Assembly: GCA_947632595.1 (NCBI GenBank)
Contig: CANRPY010000010.1
Span: 1-43,932, forward strand
Direction of reading: 5' to 3'
Source: an uncultured Bacilli bacterium
GTDB lineage: Bacteria > Bacillota_I > Bacilli_A > RF39 > UBA660
DNA: 43,932 bases
Part shown: positions 32,735 through 42,015 of the stretch, piece after piece
Layout: every line of letters begins with the position of its first letter
Position numbering within the stretch: position 1 is the first letter of the stretch
Translations under genes and position numbers: made by a program
Notes under the pieces: model-generated
Seen by the model: only the letters and a program-made list of their open reading frames with translations
Told to the model about the DNA's origin: nothing
Database searches by the model: none

Positions 32735-33346
32735 TTACTCTTCTTCTTGACTTCTCATAGAATAAATACATCCACAATAATTTTGTCGATAGAGATGATA
32801 TTTTTTGGATAATTCGATACTTCTTTGATAACCATTTTTCTTCTTAAAATCAGAATATAAGTATTTTGGTAAATAACTTTCTTCTAGATTATGTCCTATT
32901 TCATTGATCCAAGTTGCATTTTTATGAGGAGAAAGGGTTAGCGTTGTTGCATAAAGAGGGAACCCTAATTCTTCTGCTTTTTTAGCGGTTTCTTTTAAAC
33001 GCAATTCATAACATTTGTAGCAGCGTTTTCCTCTTTCTGGTTCTTGTTCTAGACCTTTTGCCATTTTCTCAAACTTCTCATTTTCAAATTCCCCTTCTAT
33101 TAGTTTTACTGGATATTTTGGGTTGATTTTATTTAATAAATCTCTTACTTCTTGTAAACGCTTTTCATATTCTTCTTTTTTAGAAATATTAGGATTGTAA
33201 TAATAAATTGTTATTTGAAAGTAGGATGCTATTCGTTCTAGTACAGCACTACTGCAAGGAGCACAACAGGCGTGTAGAAGAAGTGGAGTTGTTTCTTCGT
33301 ATTCTCTCATTTGTTTTTCCATTTCTAAATCATAGTTCAATTTCAT
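32735..33346 (-). CDS. queH: epoxyqueuosine reductase QueH
   Basis: About 203 residues. Reduces epoxyqueuosine to queuosine in tRNA, the QueH type that replaces QueG. Iron-sulfur and iron ligands are visible: HACCAPCSS near residues 25-33, KRCYKCYELR in the middle, and YCGCIYS near the end. The start is uncertain: ATG 33346 is only two bases after AGAGG, and TTG at 33340 has better spacing. The other queuosine genes and a preQ1 riboswitch are not in the window. Confidence 0.93.
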   Translation of the reverse strand: MKLNYDLEMEKQMREYEETTPLLLHACCAPCSSAVLERIASYFQITIYYYNPNISKKEEYEKRLQEVRDLLNKINPKYPVKLIEGEFENEKFEKMAKGLEQEPERGKRCYKCYELRLKETAKKAEELGFPLYATTLTLSPHKNATWINEIGHNLEESYLPKYLYSDFKKKNGYQRSIELSKKYHLYRQNYCGCIYSMRSQEEE

Positions 33347-33368
33347 CACCTCTTCTATTTTATCATGA

Positions 33369-33860
33369 TTATCTATATTTGTACTCTTCTCCTTTTTCTA
33401 AGGCTATTAAAAACTTTTTGATGTCATTTCTAGATTTTAAAATAATCGTTTTATAAGAATATTTTTGCATGATCTTTTTTAAATTTTCTTTTTTCTCATT
33501 CTCAATATATCCTATCATTTTCTCAAGAGGAGCTTCTTTTTCTCCTTTTGTTTTCTTCCTTCTTTTTTTCAAATTTTTTAGACATTCTTCTTTTGATATA
33601 TCTAGATAGAGAATCAGGGTTGCGGAGATGGATAAGACTTCTAAGTGAGACCTAGGCATTCCTTCTATGATCCATTCGTCTTTCTCTTTTAAGATCTTAT
33701 TTAATATTTCTTGTTGTTCTTGTTTGGTTCTCTTTTCTTTCGTTTCATCATTATGAACGATTTCATCAATTTCATATCTAGGAATTTGTAATCGTTCTGC
33801 TAGCGTTTTGGATAGTGTTGTTTTGCCACTCGCAACAGGTCCTAATATTACTATTTTCAT
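33369..33860 (-). CDS. small P-loop kinase (adenylate kinase / FlaR-like)
   Basis: 163 residues. Walker A GPVASGKTT at 7-15, then YEIDEIVHNDE and EWIIEGMPRSHLEVL (compare the family pattern of substrate Asp followed by a W-I-I-G strand), LYLDISKEECLKNLKKRRKK as lid. This layout matches proteins often named DNA topology modulation protein FlaR, an unproven function. It follows the acyl-CoA synthetase gene by 41 bases that contain a terminator. Confidence 0.78.
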   Translation of the reverse strand: MKIVILGPVASGKTTLSKTLAERLQIPRYEIDEIVHNDETKEKRTKQEQQEILNKILKEKDEWIIEGMPRSHLEVLSISATLILYLDISKEECLKNLKKRRKKTKGEKEAPLEKMIGYIENEKKENLKKIMQKYSYKTIILKSRNDIKKFLIALEKGEEYKYR

Positions 33861-33879
33861 TTTCTTCTCCTACAAGAAA

Positions 33880-33901
33880 AAGAAGAATTATCGTTCTTCT
33901 T
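33880..33901 (-). terminator. terminator of the acyl-CoA synthetase gene
   Basis: AAGAAGAA (33880-33887) and TTCTTCTT (33894-33901), loop of six; flanking A and T run on the minus strand. AT-rich, moderately strong. Confidence 0.6.
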
Positions 33902-35656
33902 TTACTTTTTTTCTTTTTTCTCTTCTTGTTTTTCTAATTCTTTGTAATCTACTTTTCCGTATAGTGTTTTTGGAAGTTCTTCTCTAAATTCATAGTATTT
34001 TGGTAGAGAATAAACGGATAGCTTTTCTTTACAAATATCAATAATTTCTTTTTTGATTTTAGCAGATGGTTCGATTCCTTTTTTCAATACGATAAAGGCT
34101 TTTGGAACATGCATTTTGTATTGATGTGGAATTCCAATGACACATACTTTTTCGACATCTTTATGTTCTGCAATGGTCTCTTCAATTTGAGATGGGTAAA
34201 CATTGAATCCAGATACGACAATCATTCGTTTTAATCTTTGTGTGTAGTAAACAATTCCGTTTGGAGCAATGTATCCGATATCTCCACTATGCAACCAAAT
34301 AGAGCCATCTTTATGTTTTCTTAATACTTTATCGGTCTCTTCTTTATTATTTAAGTATCCCATCATTAACGTTGGACCTTGTACACAGATTTCTCCTTCT
34401 TCTCCAAGAGGAAGTGGTTCTAGTGTTTCTGGATCAAAGATTTGGTATGTGTTTCCTACCATAGGGATTCCGATGCTTCCTGGTTCATTGGTTCCTGGGA
34501 AAGTATAGCAGGTTGCGGCAACACTTTCTGTCATTCCGTATCCTTTTCCAATATTTACATGAGCCCCATGTTTATGAAGAAAATCATTGATTCTTGCTTC
34601 CATTGGAATGGTTAAGTGATCTCCTCCGGAAATAATATATTTTAACTGAGACATATCTACATTATCAAATTTTGGATTAGACATCATTCCTTCCCAAAGA
34701 GTAGGAACTCCTAAGATTACTTGTGGACGGTCATTTTTCCAAATTTTATAAAATCTATTTGCTTCATATTCTGGCATTAAAATCGTTTCTACTTTTAAAC
34801 ATAATGGAGTATGTACACAAACTCCTAAACCAAAACCATGGAAAATTGGTAAAATGGTTACTATTTTATCTTTTGGTCTTACATCAATAACATTTACTGC
34901 AGATTGTTGAGCAATCGCATTAAAACTATAGTTAGAAATCATAATTCCTTTTGGTGTACCTGTTGTTCCTCCACTGTGTAGAATCAAAGCTAAATCTTCT
35001 TTTTTAACATTTGCCTTATAAGAATTCGTGCTGGATAATCCTGTTGCATAAAAGTCTTTCCAAGACATATAATCGTTGTCTCCTAGACTTGGCCTTTTCA
35101 TCGTAAGACTTCTTGTTAGAGTATACCCAATGGATAATCCTATAGGCATGGATTCTTTTGGAGAAACTAAGATTGTTTTATAGACTAGGGTGTTTGGAAT
35201 GACATCTTTCATTTTCTCATAGTCAAAGTCTACTAAAAATAATATTCTTGATTTCGAATCTTTTAGATAGTGTTCTAACTGATCTGGACTCGATAGTGGG
35301 TGAACCATATCGGCAACGGCACCTATTTTGTTACAGGCATAAAATACATAAATTGCTTCTGGCATATTTGGCATACATATCGTTACAATATCTCCATCTT
35401 TTACACCATATTCTCTTAATGCTTTTGCATATACGTTAATATTTGCGAAAAATTCATTGTAACTGATTCGATATCCAAAGTAATTTAAGGCAATATAGTC
35501 TTTATCTTCCCCTACTTCATCCACTAAGTAATCATAGATACTTTTATTGGTAAATTTGATACTTCTTTCTTCTCTTGAATAATATTCAAGCCATGGAGCA
35601 TCTTCATTTTTTTTCTTTTTAAATAATTTGGTCCATAAATCTTTTAATGGGGTCAT
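33902..35656 (-). CDS. AMP-forming acyl-CoA synthetase
   Basis: 584 residues. Activates a carboxylic acid, probably fatty, to acyl-AMP and then acyl-CoA. ATP-binding motif LHSGGTTGTPKG (about 228-239), GYGMTESVAA (about 377-386), and the A8-type hinge SGDIGYIAPNGIVYYTQRLKRMIVVSGFNVYPSQIEE. The C-terminal Lys motif (LPKTLYGKVDYKEL) is intact. A short basic N-terminus (LKDLWTKLFKKKKNE) could bind membrane. Substrate not deducible; acyl-ACP or aryl activation is possible. RBS AGGAG is eight bases before ATG. Confidence 0.9.
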   Translation of the reverse strand: MTPLKDLWTKLFKKKKNEDAPWLEYYSREERSIKFTNKSIYDYLVDEVGEDKDYIALNYFGYRISYNEFFANINVYAKALREYGVKDGDIVTICMPNMPEAIYVFYACNKIGAVADMVHPLSSPDQLEHYLKDSKSRILFLVDFDYEKMKDVIPNTLVYKTILVSPKESMPIGLSIGYTLTRSLTMKRPSLGDNDYMSWKDFYATGLSSTNSYKANVKKEDLALILHSGGTTGTPKGIMISNYSFNAIAQQSAVNVIDVRPKDKIVTILPIFHGFGLGVCVHTPLCLKVETILMPEYEANRFYKIWKNDRPQVILGVPTLWEGMMSNPKFDNVDMSQLKYIISGGDHLTIPMEARINDFLHKHGAHVNIGKGYGMTESVAATCYTFPGTNEPGSIGIPMVGNTYQIFDPETLEPLPLGEEGEICVQGPTLMMGYLNNKEETDKVLRKHKDGSIWLHSGDIGYIAPNGIVYYTQRLKRMIVVSGFNVYPSQIEETIAEHKDVEKVCVIGIPHQYKMHVPKAFIVLKKGIEPSAKIKKEIIDICKEKLSVYSLPKYYEFREELPKTLYGKVDYKELEKQEEKKEKK

Positions 35657-35729
35657 TTCCTCATCTCCTATTTTTTCTTGCTATAATACATTGTACTATT
35701 TTCTTTTTAAAATTACAATTCTAAGTTTT

Positions 35730-38168
35730 CTACTCAATATCGGTTCTTGCTAGAATCTGGGCAGGACGTTTTCTCATAATACGGAATACTGGTATTAGAC
35801 CTGCTAATATATGAATGCTATATACGGTTATGATACTTATGATGACGACTCCTGGACTCATTGCAATATAATCTTTTAGCATAGAAGTTTTCGATAAAAT
35901 TCCTAATAGATAGGACATTAAGAGTACACCAGGAATAGATGATATGGTTGTAATTGCTAAGATTTCTCCACTAAACATACGATAAATGTCTTTTTTCTTT
36001 ACTCCAATTGCACGATAAATTCCAATTTCTTTGATGCGAGATAAGAAAGAGGAACGTATCATTAAAAAGATTTCTATTAGAGATATTGCAAGAACAATTC
36101 CTGCTGCTGTTAGAGAAGTATTTACTTTATCTTCTCTTTTTTTCATATATTCTTTCTTTGAAATTTCATAGCTATCGGTTCCATGAATTTGATATTCATC
36201 CTTTAATTTTGCTAGTACTTTTTCTTTGTCTTTTGGATAAATACTGATATTAGAACTTGTTTCTATAAAGTATGTTTTTAGAGTATTGGTATTTACAAAA
36301 TAAGCATCATAATACTTTTTAGAAGTATAATATCCTACTACTACCAATTTATGATCATTGATTGAGTGATTGATATTACTATTTAATTTGATACTATCCT
36401 TTTGATCATATCGTACTATCGTTTCATAATCATTTTCTGGTAATCTTCCTTCTTTGATTTCAATTTCATCTAAGAAATAATGATAGTCATTGTATTCATT
36501 TCGATTTCTCATATCATATTCATCATATAGATAATAGACTTCATCTTCTCTATTATTTCTCGTATAGTACATAACTGGTAACATTTCCTCTTTTTCTACA
36601 TAGATAGATGGACTCTTCAGATTTGTTATGCCTACGATTTTCTTAGGTTCCATGACATTAAACGTTAAAACTCTATCTAACATGTCTTCTTCTGTTAATA
36701 GACCCATCATTTTTGATTGATCCGAGTTTAAGATATTTTTAATCACCATTCTATCTACTACTATTTCATTTTTGTTTTCTGGAAATTTTCCTTTTACAAT
36801 ATCTTCTTTTGTTATGGTCTCTAGAGATGTAATACTACCGGATATTGTCATTGTATAGTCTAGCAATTGATAGAAGTCATCTACTTGAAAAGGAATACTT
36901 ACCTGAGATTTTTTTGGTAAAACATATAAAATATCTGGATCATTTTCTAATTTATGATAGAGATCTAGATTAATTTTTTTGGTCTCATATAATACATAAT
37001 TTTTATTTTGTTTTATAAAATCTGTCTCATCTACTTTTATAGCTGCTTTCATGGAACTATAGGCATATACTACAAAGATACTCGATAAGAAGAATCCAAA
37101 TAATAAGATTTTCTTTAAGAATGAATAGTTCCATACTTTTTCAAATCCTTCTTTCCAGAAAGTAAATAGATTAAAGATAGAAGAATATTTTAATTTCTTA
37201 GAGTCTGTTTGTAGGCGGTCTCTATCAAATTCATATCGATTTATTTCTTCTTTGGAAATATTTTTATAATGATCATCAATCATTGTAATGTTAGAGTCTT
37301 CATCTACTACTTCTATTTTTTTATGATCTTTTGATTCAATATAAATATTATTGTTTTTTACTACGATATTTAAGGATACTTCTTCATCATCATTTTTATA
37401 GATGTTTATTTTTCCAAATTCTTGTTTTTCTTTAAAGTCTTTTAAATAAATATTGCTTTGTATGGCATAATCTAGTTCTCTTTCGTTTTCATTTTCATAA
37501 TCTTTTACTACTTTTCCATCTTCTATTTCGATAATTCTGGAGGCGAAGAATTCAGCAAGATTTCTTTCGTGAGTCACTAATATAACTAGTTTTTCTTTTG
37601 AAATTGCTTTGATGATATTCATGATTTCTAATGAATTTTTACTATCTAGGTTTCCGGTTGGTTCATCAGCAATGATAATATTAGGATTTTTTACGATTGC
37701 ACGGGCGATACCAACTCTTTGTCTTTCTCCTCCAGATAGAGTATTGCATGGTCTTCTCTTAAAACGAAGCATGCCTACTTTTTCTAGGACATAACATACT
37801 CTTTTTTCAATTTCTTTTTTGTCTTTGATGCCGATTAATTTTAGTGAGATGGCAACATTTTCATAGACAGATTTATTTTCTATTAGCTTATAATCTTGGA
37901 AAATGTATCCTATATTCAGATTTCTTATCCGATCAATTTTTCCTTGAAAACTCGTTGTCATTTTTTGGCCATTGACATAGATTTTTCCTTTTCCCACTTT
38001 ATCTAGGCCACCTATTACATTTAATAGGGTTGTTTTCCCAGATCCTGATGGTCCTAGTAGCGCAACAAGACCTTTTTCTTTGATTTCTAGAGAGGTATGG
38101 TTAATGACATGTAATCTATTCTTATGGAAGCGGTTATAATATTTATCTACATTTACTATTCGTATCAT
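35730..38168 (-). CDS. ABC ATPase-FtsX permease fusion protein (second of pair)
   Basis: 812 residues. Residues 1-225 are a LolD/MacB-type ATPase: Walker A GPSGSGKTT, LSGGERQRVGIARA, IIADEPTGNLD, VTHERN. A linker of about 100 residues precedes a first membrane helix (about 350-368), a large outside domain (370-690), then three C-terminal helices with the FtsX signature RIKEIGIYRAIGVKKKDIYRMF. ATPase and permease are usually separate genes; here they are fused. MacB-type systems move peptides or lipoproteins or act in antimicrobial peptide defence. One base separates it from its partner upstream. Confidence 0.9.
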   Translation of the reverse strand: MIRIVNVDKYYNRFHKNRLHVINHTSLEIKEKGLVALLGPSGSGKTTLLNVIGGLDKVGKGKIYVNGQKMTTSFQGKIDRIRNLNIGYIFQDYKLIENKSVYENVAISLKLIGIKDKKEIEKRVCYVLEKVGMLRFKRRPCNTLSGGERQRVGIARAIVKNPNIIIADEPTGNLDSKNSLEIMNIIKAISKEKLVILVTHERNLAEFFASRIIEIEDGKVVKDYENENERELDYAIQSNIYLKDFKEKQEFGKINIYKNDDEEVSLNIVVKNNNIYIESKDHKKIEVVDEDSNITMIDDHYKNISKEEINRYEFDRDRLQTDSKKLKYSSIFNLFTFWKEGFEKVWNYSFLKKILLFGFFLSSIFVVYAYSSMKAAIKVDETDFIKQNKNYVLYETKKINLDLYHKLENDPDILYVLPKKSQVSIPFQVDDFYQLLDYTMTISGSITSLETITKEDIVKGKFPENKNEIVVDRMVIKNILNSDQSKMMGLLTEEDMLDRVLTFNVMEPKKIVGITNLKSPSIYVEKEEMLPVMYYTRNNREDEVYYLYDEYDMRNRNEYNDYHYFLDEIEIKEGRLPENDYETIVRYDQKDSIKLNSNINHSINDHKLVVVGYYTSKKYYDAYFVNTNTLKTYFIETSSNISIYPKDKEKVLAKLKDEYQIHGTDSYEISKKEYMKKREDKVNTSLTAAGIVLAISLIEIFLMIRSSFLSRIKEIGIYRAIGVKKKDIYRMFSGEILAITTISSIPGVLLMSYLLGILSKTSMLKDYIAMSPGVVIISIITVYSIHILAGLIPVFRIMRKRPAQILARTDIE

Positions 38169-38169
38169 A

Positions 38170-40410
38170 TTATTGCTCCTCTCTATAGGTTGTCATTACA
38201 CTATTTTTAAATAATTTTTTAGAGTATCTTAGGGCAATTAAGATAGACATTCCTATAATGATTCCATATAAGATAACGTAATCATCCCATTTGAAATAAT
38301 CATGAATCGTACTTAGAATACCAATATTCCATGAAAAGACTTGATTTGCTTTCCCTAGTCCTGCAAAAAGGAAATAACTTATATTACTCACTACTAATAA
38401 TTCTAAAATTAATAGTTCTAAGCATACTCTTTTACTTGCTCCTAGCATTCTTAGAATGGAAAAATAAATATTTCTCGATTTTAAAATTATTTTAATAATA
38501 AAGTATGCAATAAAGAATAATACAAAGATAAATCCTAGAGTTACAATGATTTTTACGACACGTACTACTCCTGTTAATGGATCATGAATCAAGGTATCTC
38601 TTACTACGAGTGTTTTATAATTTTCTTTTTGTAGTTCTTTTACGGTGTTTTCCATTTTGTTAATATCTTTTACATATACACTCATTTGATATGTTCCATG
38701 ATCTACTAGTGCTTTGTAGTCTTCTGGATTGATATATAAATATCCTGAATACTTCTCATCATATTGATCTTCTGTGTAACCAGGTAAATCCATAATCCAA
38801 CCAATATTTTCTTTATTGTAGGTTTTTGATACCGTTAAGGTTTTTTCTTCCGTGTAATAAAGATTTTTATTGGTTATTTTGATTGGTTGCCCAATACAAT
38901 TGAAGTCTTTACAAAGATAGTTATCATCTTCTGTTAAAAAGGCTGTTCCAGGATATACCCAATGATTGGTTCTAATTCCCATATATGCCATATAAGGATT
39001 GGTTTCTATTTCTGTTCCTTGCCATTCAACTGTAATTTTACCGTATTTTTCATGTGTTTTTTCTTGAACATTTTGTAAGAATTCCTCTCCAGTATACGCA
39101 CGATAGATACCTATATTTTCCTCTTCTGTACTATTGATTCCTACTACAACATATTCTTTTTCTTTTATGATTTTTCCGTAGATATCATCAAATAAATATA
39201 TTTTTTGATTGAGAATTTTATCATATTCTTGTATGAGAAATGATGAGGAATCTCCTTCTAGAATTATTTCGTTTTCTTCTTTTGGAAGACGGCCATAAAA
39301 TTTCTTTTTCTTAAACTGTTCTTTTGAACGAACTAGGGCTGCTATCCAATACTGTTGATCTTCTGTTACTAAGGTATTGGAGGTATCTGTTGTTGCATCG
39401 TTTTCTATTAGGTAGTCTACATTATCTGTTTTTTTGATCTTCTCAATCTCTTCTTTGGTAAATGCTGATTTATCTTTTTTATTGATAATGACTCTATGAT
39501 CATCTAAATCATTAAAGATATAGTTACTTCCTGATTTATTTTCTTCATATTCTGCTTTTTTAAAGAAAGAGTATTCTCCCATTACAGCAAGTACTACAAA
39601 GGAATAGACTGCCATTAAAAGAAGAAACTTTGGTATGACATTAAAGGTATTTCTAACTCCTAATCTCATTTTATCTATTAATGATATATTTTTAAAATGA
39701 TAGTCCTCTGCTGTTTTATTATCTCTAATTTCTTCTCTTATTTTTTTATCTTCTAGGACTTTTCCATCATGCATCGTAATTTTTCTCGTTGCGATATCCT
39801 CTACTTGTTCGTAGTTATGTGTCACGATAATGATTAATTTGTCTTTTGAGATTTCTTTTAATAGTTTCATGACTTCTTCAGCAGACTTTTTATCAAGATT
39901 TCCTGTTGGTTCATCGGCAATGATAATAGGTACATCTTTTGCAAGAGCACGAGAGATTGCGACACGTTGTTTTTGACCACCTGATAATTTGGATACTTTT
40001 GTATTTTTATAAGGAAGCATCCCTACTCGTTCTAAAAGTTCTAATACTTTTTTCTTTCTTACTTTCTTCTTTACTCCATTTAAGGATAAGATTAAGTCAA
40101 CATTTTGATAGACTGTGTAGCTATTCATTAAATTGAAGTTTTGATAAATATTTCCAATATATTTTCTACGATAGATCTCCCAGTCTTTTTCTTGGTAGTG
40201 ACTGGTTTCTTTTCCTTCGACATAGAGTTCTCCTTCTTCATAGGATTCTAGTCCTGAGATTACGTTTAGAAGAGTGGATTTCCCAGAACCTGATTCTCCG
40301 GTGATTGCTACAAACTCTCCTAAATGAAATTCTAGACTTATTTTTTGAAAACCAGTAGTAATGAGTCCTTTACTATAGTAATATTTGGAAACATTTTTTA
40401 GTTCTAACAT
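38170..40410 (-). CDS. ABC ATPase-FtsX permease fusion protein (first of pair)
   Basis: 746 residues, same build as its neighbour. ATPase at 1-220 (Walker A GESGSGKST, LSGGQKQRVAISRA, IIADEPTGNLD, VTHNYE), a first helix at about 258-277 (FLLLMAVYSFVVLAVMGEY), a long outside domain with several Tyr/Trp-rich stretches, and three C-terminal helices with SILRMLGASKRVCLELL. The two fusions likely pair to one transporter with two ATPases and two permeases. A -10-like TATAAT lies just upstream, but no terminator separates it from the DUF1846 gene, so cotranscription is possible. Confidence 0.9.
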   Translation of the reverse strand: MLELKNVSKYYYSKGLITTGFQKISLEFHLGEFVAITGESGSGKSTLLNVISGLESYEEGELYVEGKETSHYQEKDWEIYRRKYIGNIYQNFNLMNSYTVYQNVDLILSLNGVKKKVRKKKVLELLERVGMLPYKNTKVSKLSGGQKQRVAISRALAKDVPIIIADEPTGNLDKKSAEEVMKLLKEISKDKLIIIVTHNYEQVEDIATRKITMHDGKVLEDKKIREEIRDNKTAEDYHFKNISLIDKMRLGVRNTFNVIPKFLLLMAVYSFVVLAVMGEYSFFKKAEYEENKSGSNYIFNDLDDHRVIINKKDKSAFTKEEIEKIKKTDNVDYLIENDATTDTSNTLVTEDQQYWIAALVRSKEQFKKKKFYGRLPKEENEIILEGDSSSFLIQEYDKILNQKIYLFDDIYGKIIKEKEYVVVGINSTEEENIGIYRAYTGEEFLQNVQEKTHEKYGKITVEWQGTEIETNPYMAYMGIRTNHWVYPGTAFLTEDDNYLCKDFNCIGQPIKITNKNLYYTEEKTLTVSKTYNKENIGWIMDLPGYTEDQYDEKYSGYLYINPEDYKALVDHGTYQMSVYVKDINKMENTVKELQKENYKTLVVRDTLIHDPLTGVVRVVKIIVTLGFIFVLFFIAYFIIKIILKSRNIYFSILRMLGASKRVCLELLILELLVVSNISYFLFAGLGKANQVFSWNIGILSTIHDYFKWDDYVILYGIIIGMSILIALRYSKKLFKNSVMTTYREEQ

Positions 40411-40440
40411 ATATCTTCCTTCCTATTCTCTTTTATTATA

Positions 40441-41910
40441 CTATTTTTCTATCTTTTCATCTATATATTCGCTTTCACATGTTAGATTTATTTTTAATTC
40501 TTTCATTGTTTTTTTGTCTGTTCCTGTTACCATGTAGGTTGCGTGAGCATCACAGTCTTTTAATTTCTTTAGATTTGCAATTGCTTTGGCGGCAATTGGA
40601 TTTGTTACAGAACAGATGCTTAATGCGGTTAAGACTTCTTGAAGATTTAGACGCTCTTCTTGGCCCATTTCTTTTTTTAAATTTAAGATTGGCTCTAGAA
40701 TGGTTGGGGATAATAGATGAATATCATCTGGTATTTTACTTAGAGACTTGATGGCATTTAATATGACGCTTCCACTCGCATTCATCAATGATGTTTGTTT
40801 CCCTGTTATTATTTTTTTCCCAATCTTTATGGCAATGACTGGTTTTCCATGTTCTTTCTTTTTCTTTTCTAGGGCAGGAGTAATGACATCTAGATATGTT
40901 TCATCTATTTCTAATTCATTCATTAATAATTTTATTTTCTTATAATTATCTTCATCACATAAACCCATCTTATAATTGTTATTTTCATGGTAATATCTTC
41001 TAACGATTTCTTTTTTTGCGGCTTCTTCTACGATATCATTATCGGTAATACAAAAACCTACCATATTGACTCCCATATCTGTTGGAGAAAAGTAAATCTC
41101 TTTTTCGGATACTTTATTTAGTATCTTTTTTAAGATTGGAAATGTTTCTACATCTCTATTATAATTTACGGCAATTGTCCCATATTTTTCTAAGTGAAAA
41201 GGATCAATCATATTTACATCTTTTAAGTCTGCTGTTGCTGCTTCATAGGCCAAATTCACGGGGTGTTTTAGAGGTAGATTCCAGACTGGAAATGTTTCAA
41301 ATTTCGCGTATCCAGCATTTCTTCCTTGGTTGTGTTCATGATAAATCTGAGATAGGCATGTTGCTAATTTCCCTGAACCTGGACCTGGAGCATTTACTAA
41401 AATTAAAGGCTTTGTTGTTTCAATATAAGGGTTTGCTCCATATCCTTCTTCACTTACAATTGTATCTACATCCGTTGGGTATCCTTTTGTAAAAGAGTGA
41501 AGATAGGTTTTGATTCCATTTCTGTTTAACTTTTTAATAAACTTATCGACACTTACTTGATTTTTATATAGAGTAACTACCACACTATTCACTGAAAAAC
41601 CCATTTTTTTAGATTGTTGAATTAGCTTTATGATTTCATTATCATACGTAATGCCATATTCTCCTCTAATCTTGTTTTTTTCTATGTCTTGCGCATTGAT
41701 ACAAAAGATAATTTCTAAATCGTCTTTAAGTTCTTGAAACATACTTATTTTTACATCATTCTTAAATCCCGGAAGAATTCTTGCTGCATGAGAATCATCA
41801 AATAATTTTCCTCCTACTTCCAAATATAATTTATCAAATAATTTAAATCTTTCTTTTATCTTTTGACTTTGTATTTTTACATATTTTTTGTTGTCGAATC
41901 CTACTTTCAT
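40441..41910 (-). CDS. DUF1846 family protein
   Basis: 489 residues from ATG 41910, preceded by AAGGTGAG; the frame opens nine codons earlier across the ribosome site. Matches the DUF1846 type: VGFDNKKYVKIQSQKIKERF at the start, LYLEVGGKLFDDSHAARILPGF, APGPGSGKLATCLSQIYHE with a P-loop-like GPGSGK, and VNLAYEAATADLKDVNMIDPFHLE. Cytoplasmic, no membrane segments. The function of the family is unknown; the fold is reported as nucleotide-binding, which the GPGSGKLA loop supports. Confidence 0.93.
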   Translation of the reverse strand: MKVGFDNKKYVKIQSQKIKERFKLFDKLYLEVGGKLFDDSHAARILPGFKNDVKISMFQELKDDLEIIFCINAQDIEKNKIRGEYGITYDNEIIKLIQQSKKMGFSVNSVVVTLYKNQVSVDKFIKKLNRNGIKTYLHSFTKGYPTDVDTIVSEEGYGANPYIETTKPLILVNAPGPGSGKLATCLSQIYHEHNQGRNAGYAKFETFPVWNLPLKHPVNLAYEAATADLKDVNMIDPFHLEKYGTIAVNYNRDVETFPILKKILNKVSEKEIYFSPTDMGVNMVGFCITDNDIVEEAAKKEIVRRYYHENNNYKMGLCDEDNYKKIKLLMNELEIDETYLDVITPALEKKKKEHGKPVIAIKIGKKIITGKQTSLMNASGSVILNAIKSLSKIPDDIHLLSPTILEPILNLKKEMGQEERLNLQEVLTALSICSVTNPIAAKAIANLKKLKDCDAHATYMVTGTDKKTMKELKINLTCESEYIDEKIEK

Positions 41911-41932
41911 TCTCTCACCTTCTCTATCTTCT

Positions 41933-41938
41933 ATCATA
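41933..41938 (-). promoter_or_regulatory. possible -10 box of the DUF1846 gene
   Basis: TATGAT on the minus strand, 22 bases before the ATG; no clear -35. Confidence 0.4.
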
Positions 41939-41987
41939 CAATATTTCTAATCTTTTTCCTATCATTATTTTTTATATTGTGTTCTTA

Positions 41988-41996
41988 TGTTACAAT
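41988..41996 (+). promoter_or_regulatory. extended -10 promoter of the unknown + strand gene
   Basis: TGTTACAAT, 19 bases before the ATG at 42016; a GAGGTTGA ribosome site follows. Confidence 0.55.
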
Positions 41997-42015
41997 ATCT
42001 TTGAGGTTGATTTGT

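Noticed and set aside
33350-33368. preQ1 riboswitch before queH
   Set aside because: Only a short gap precedes the gene and it holds no such pattern.
41863-42015. N-terminal extension of the unknown + strand protein
   Set aside because: Hydrophobic noise opposite the start of the DUF1846 gene and across its own promoter.
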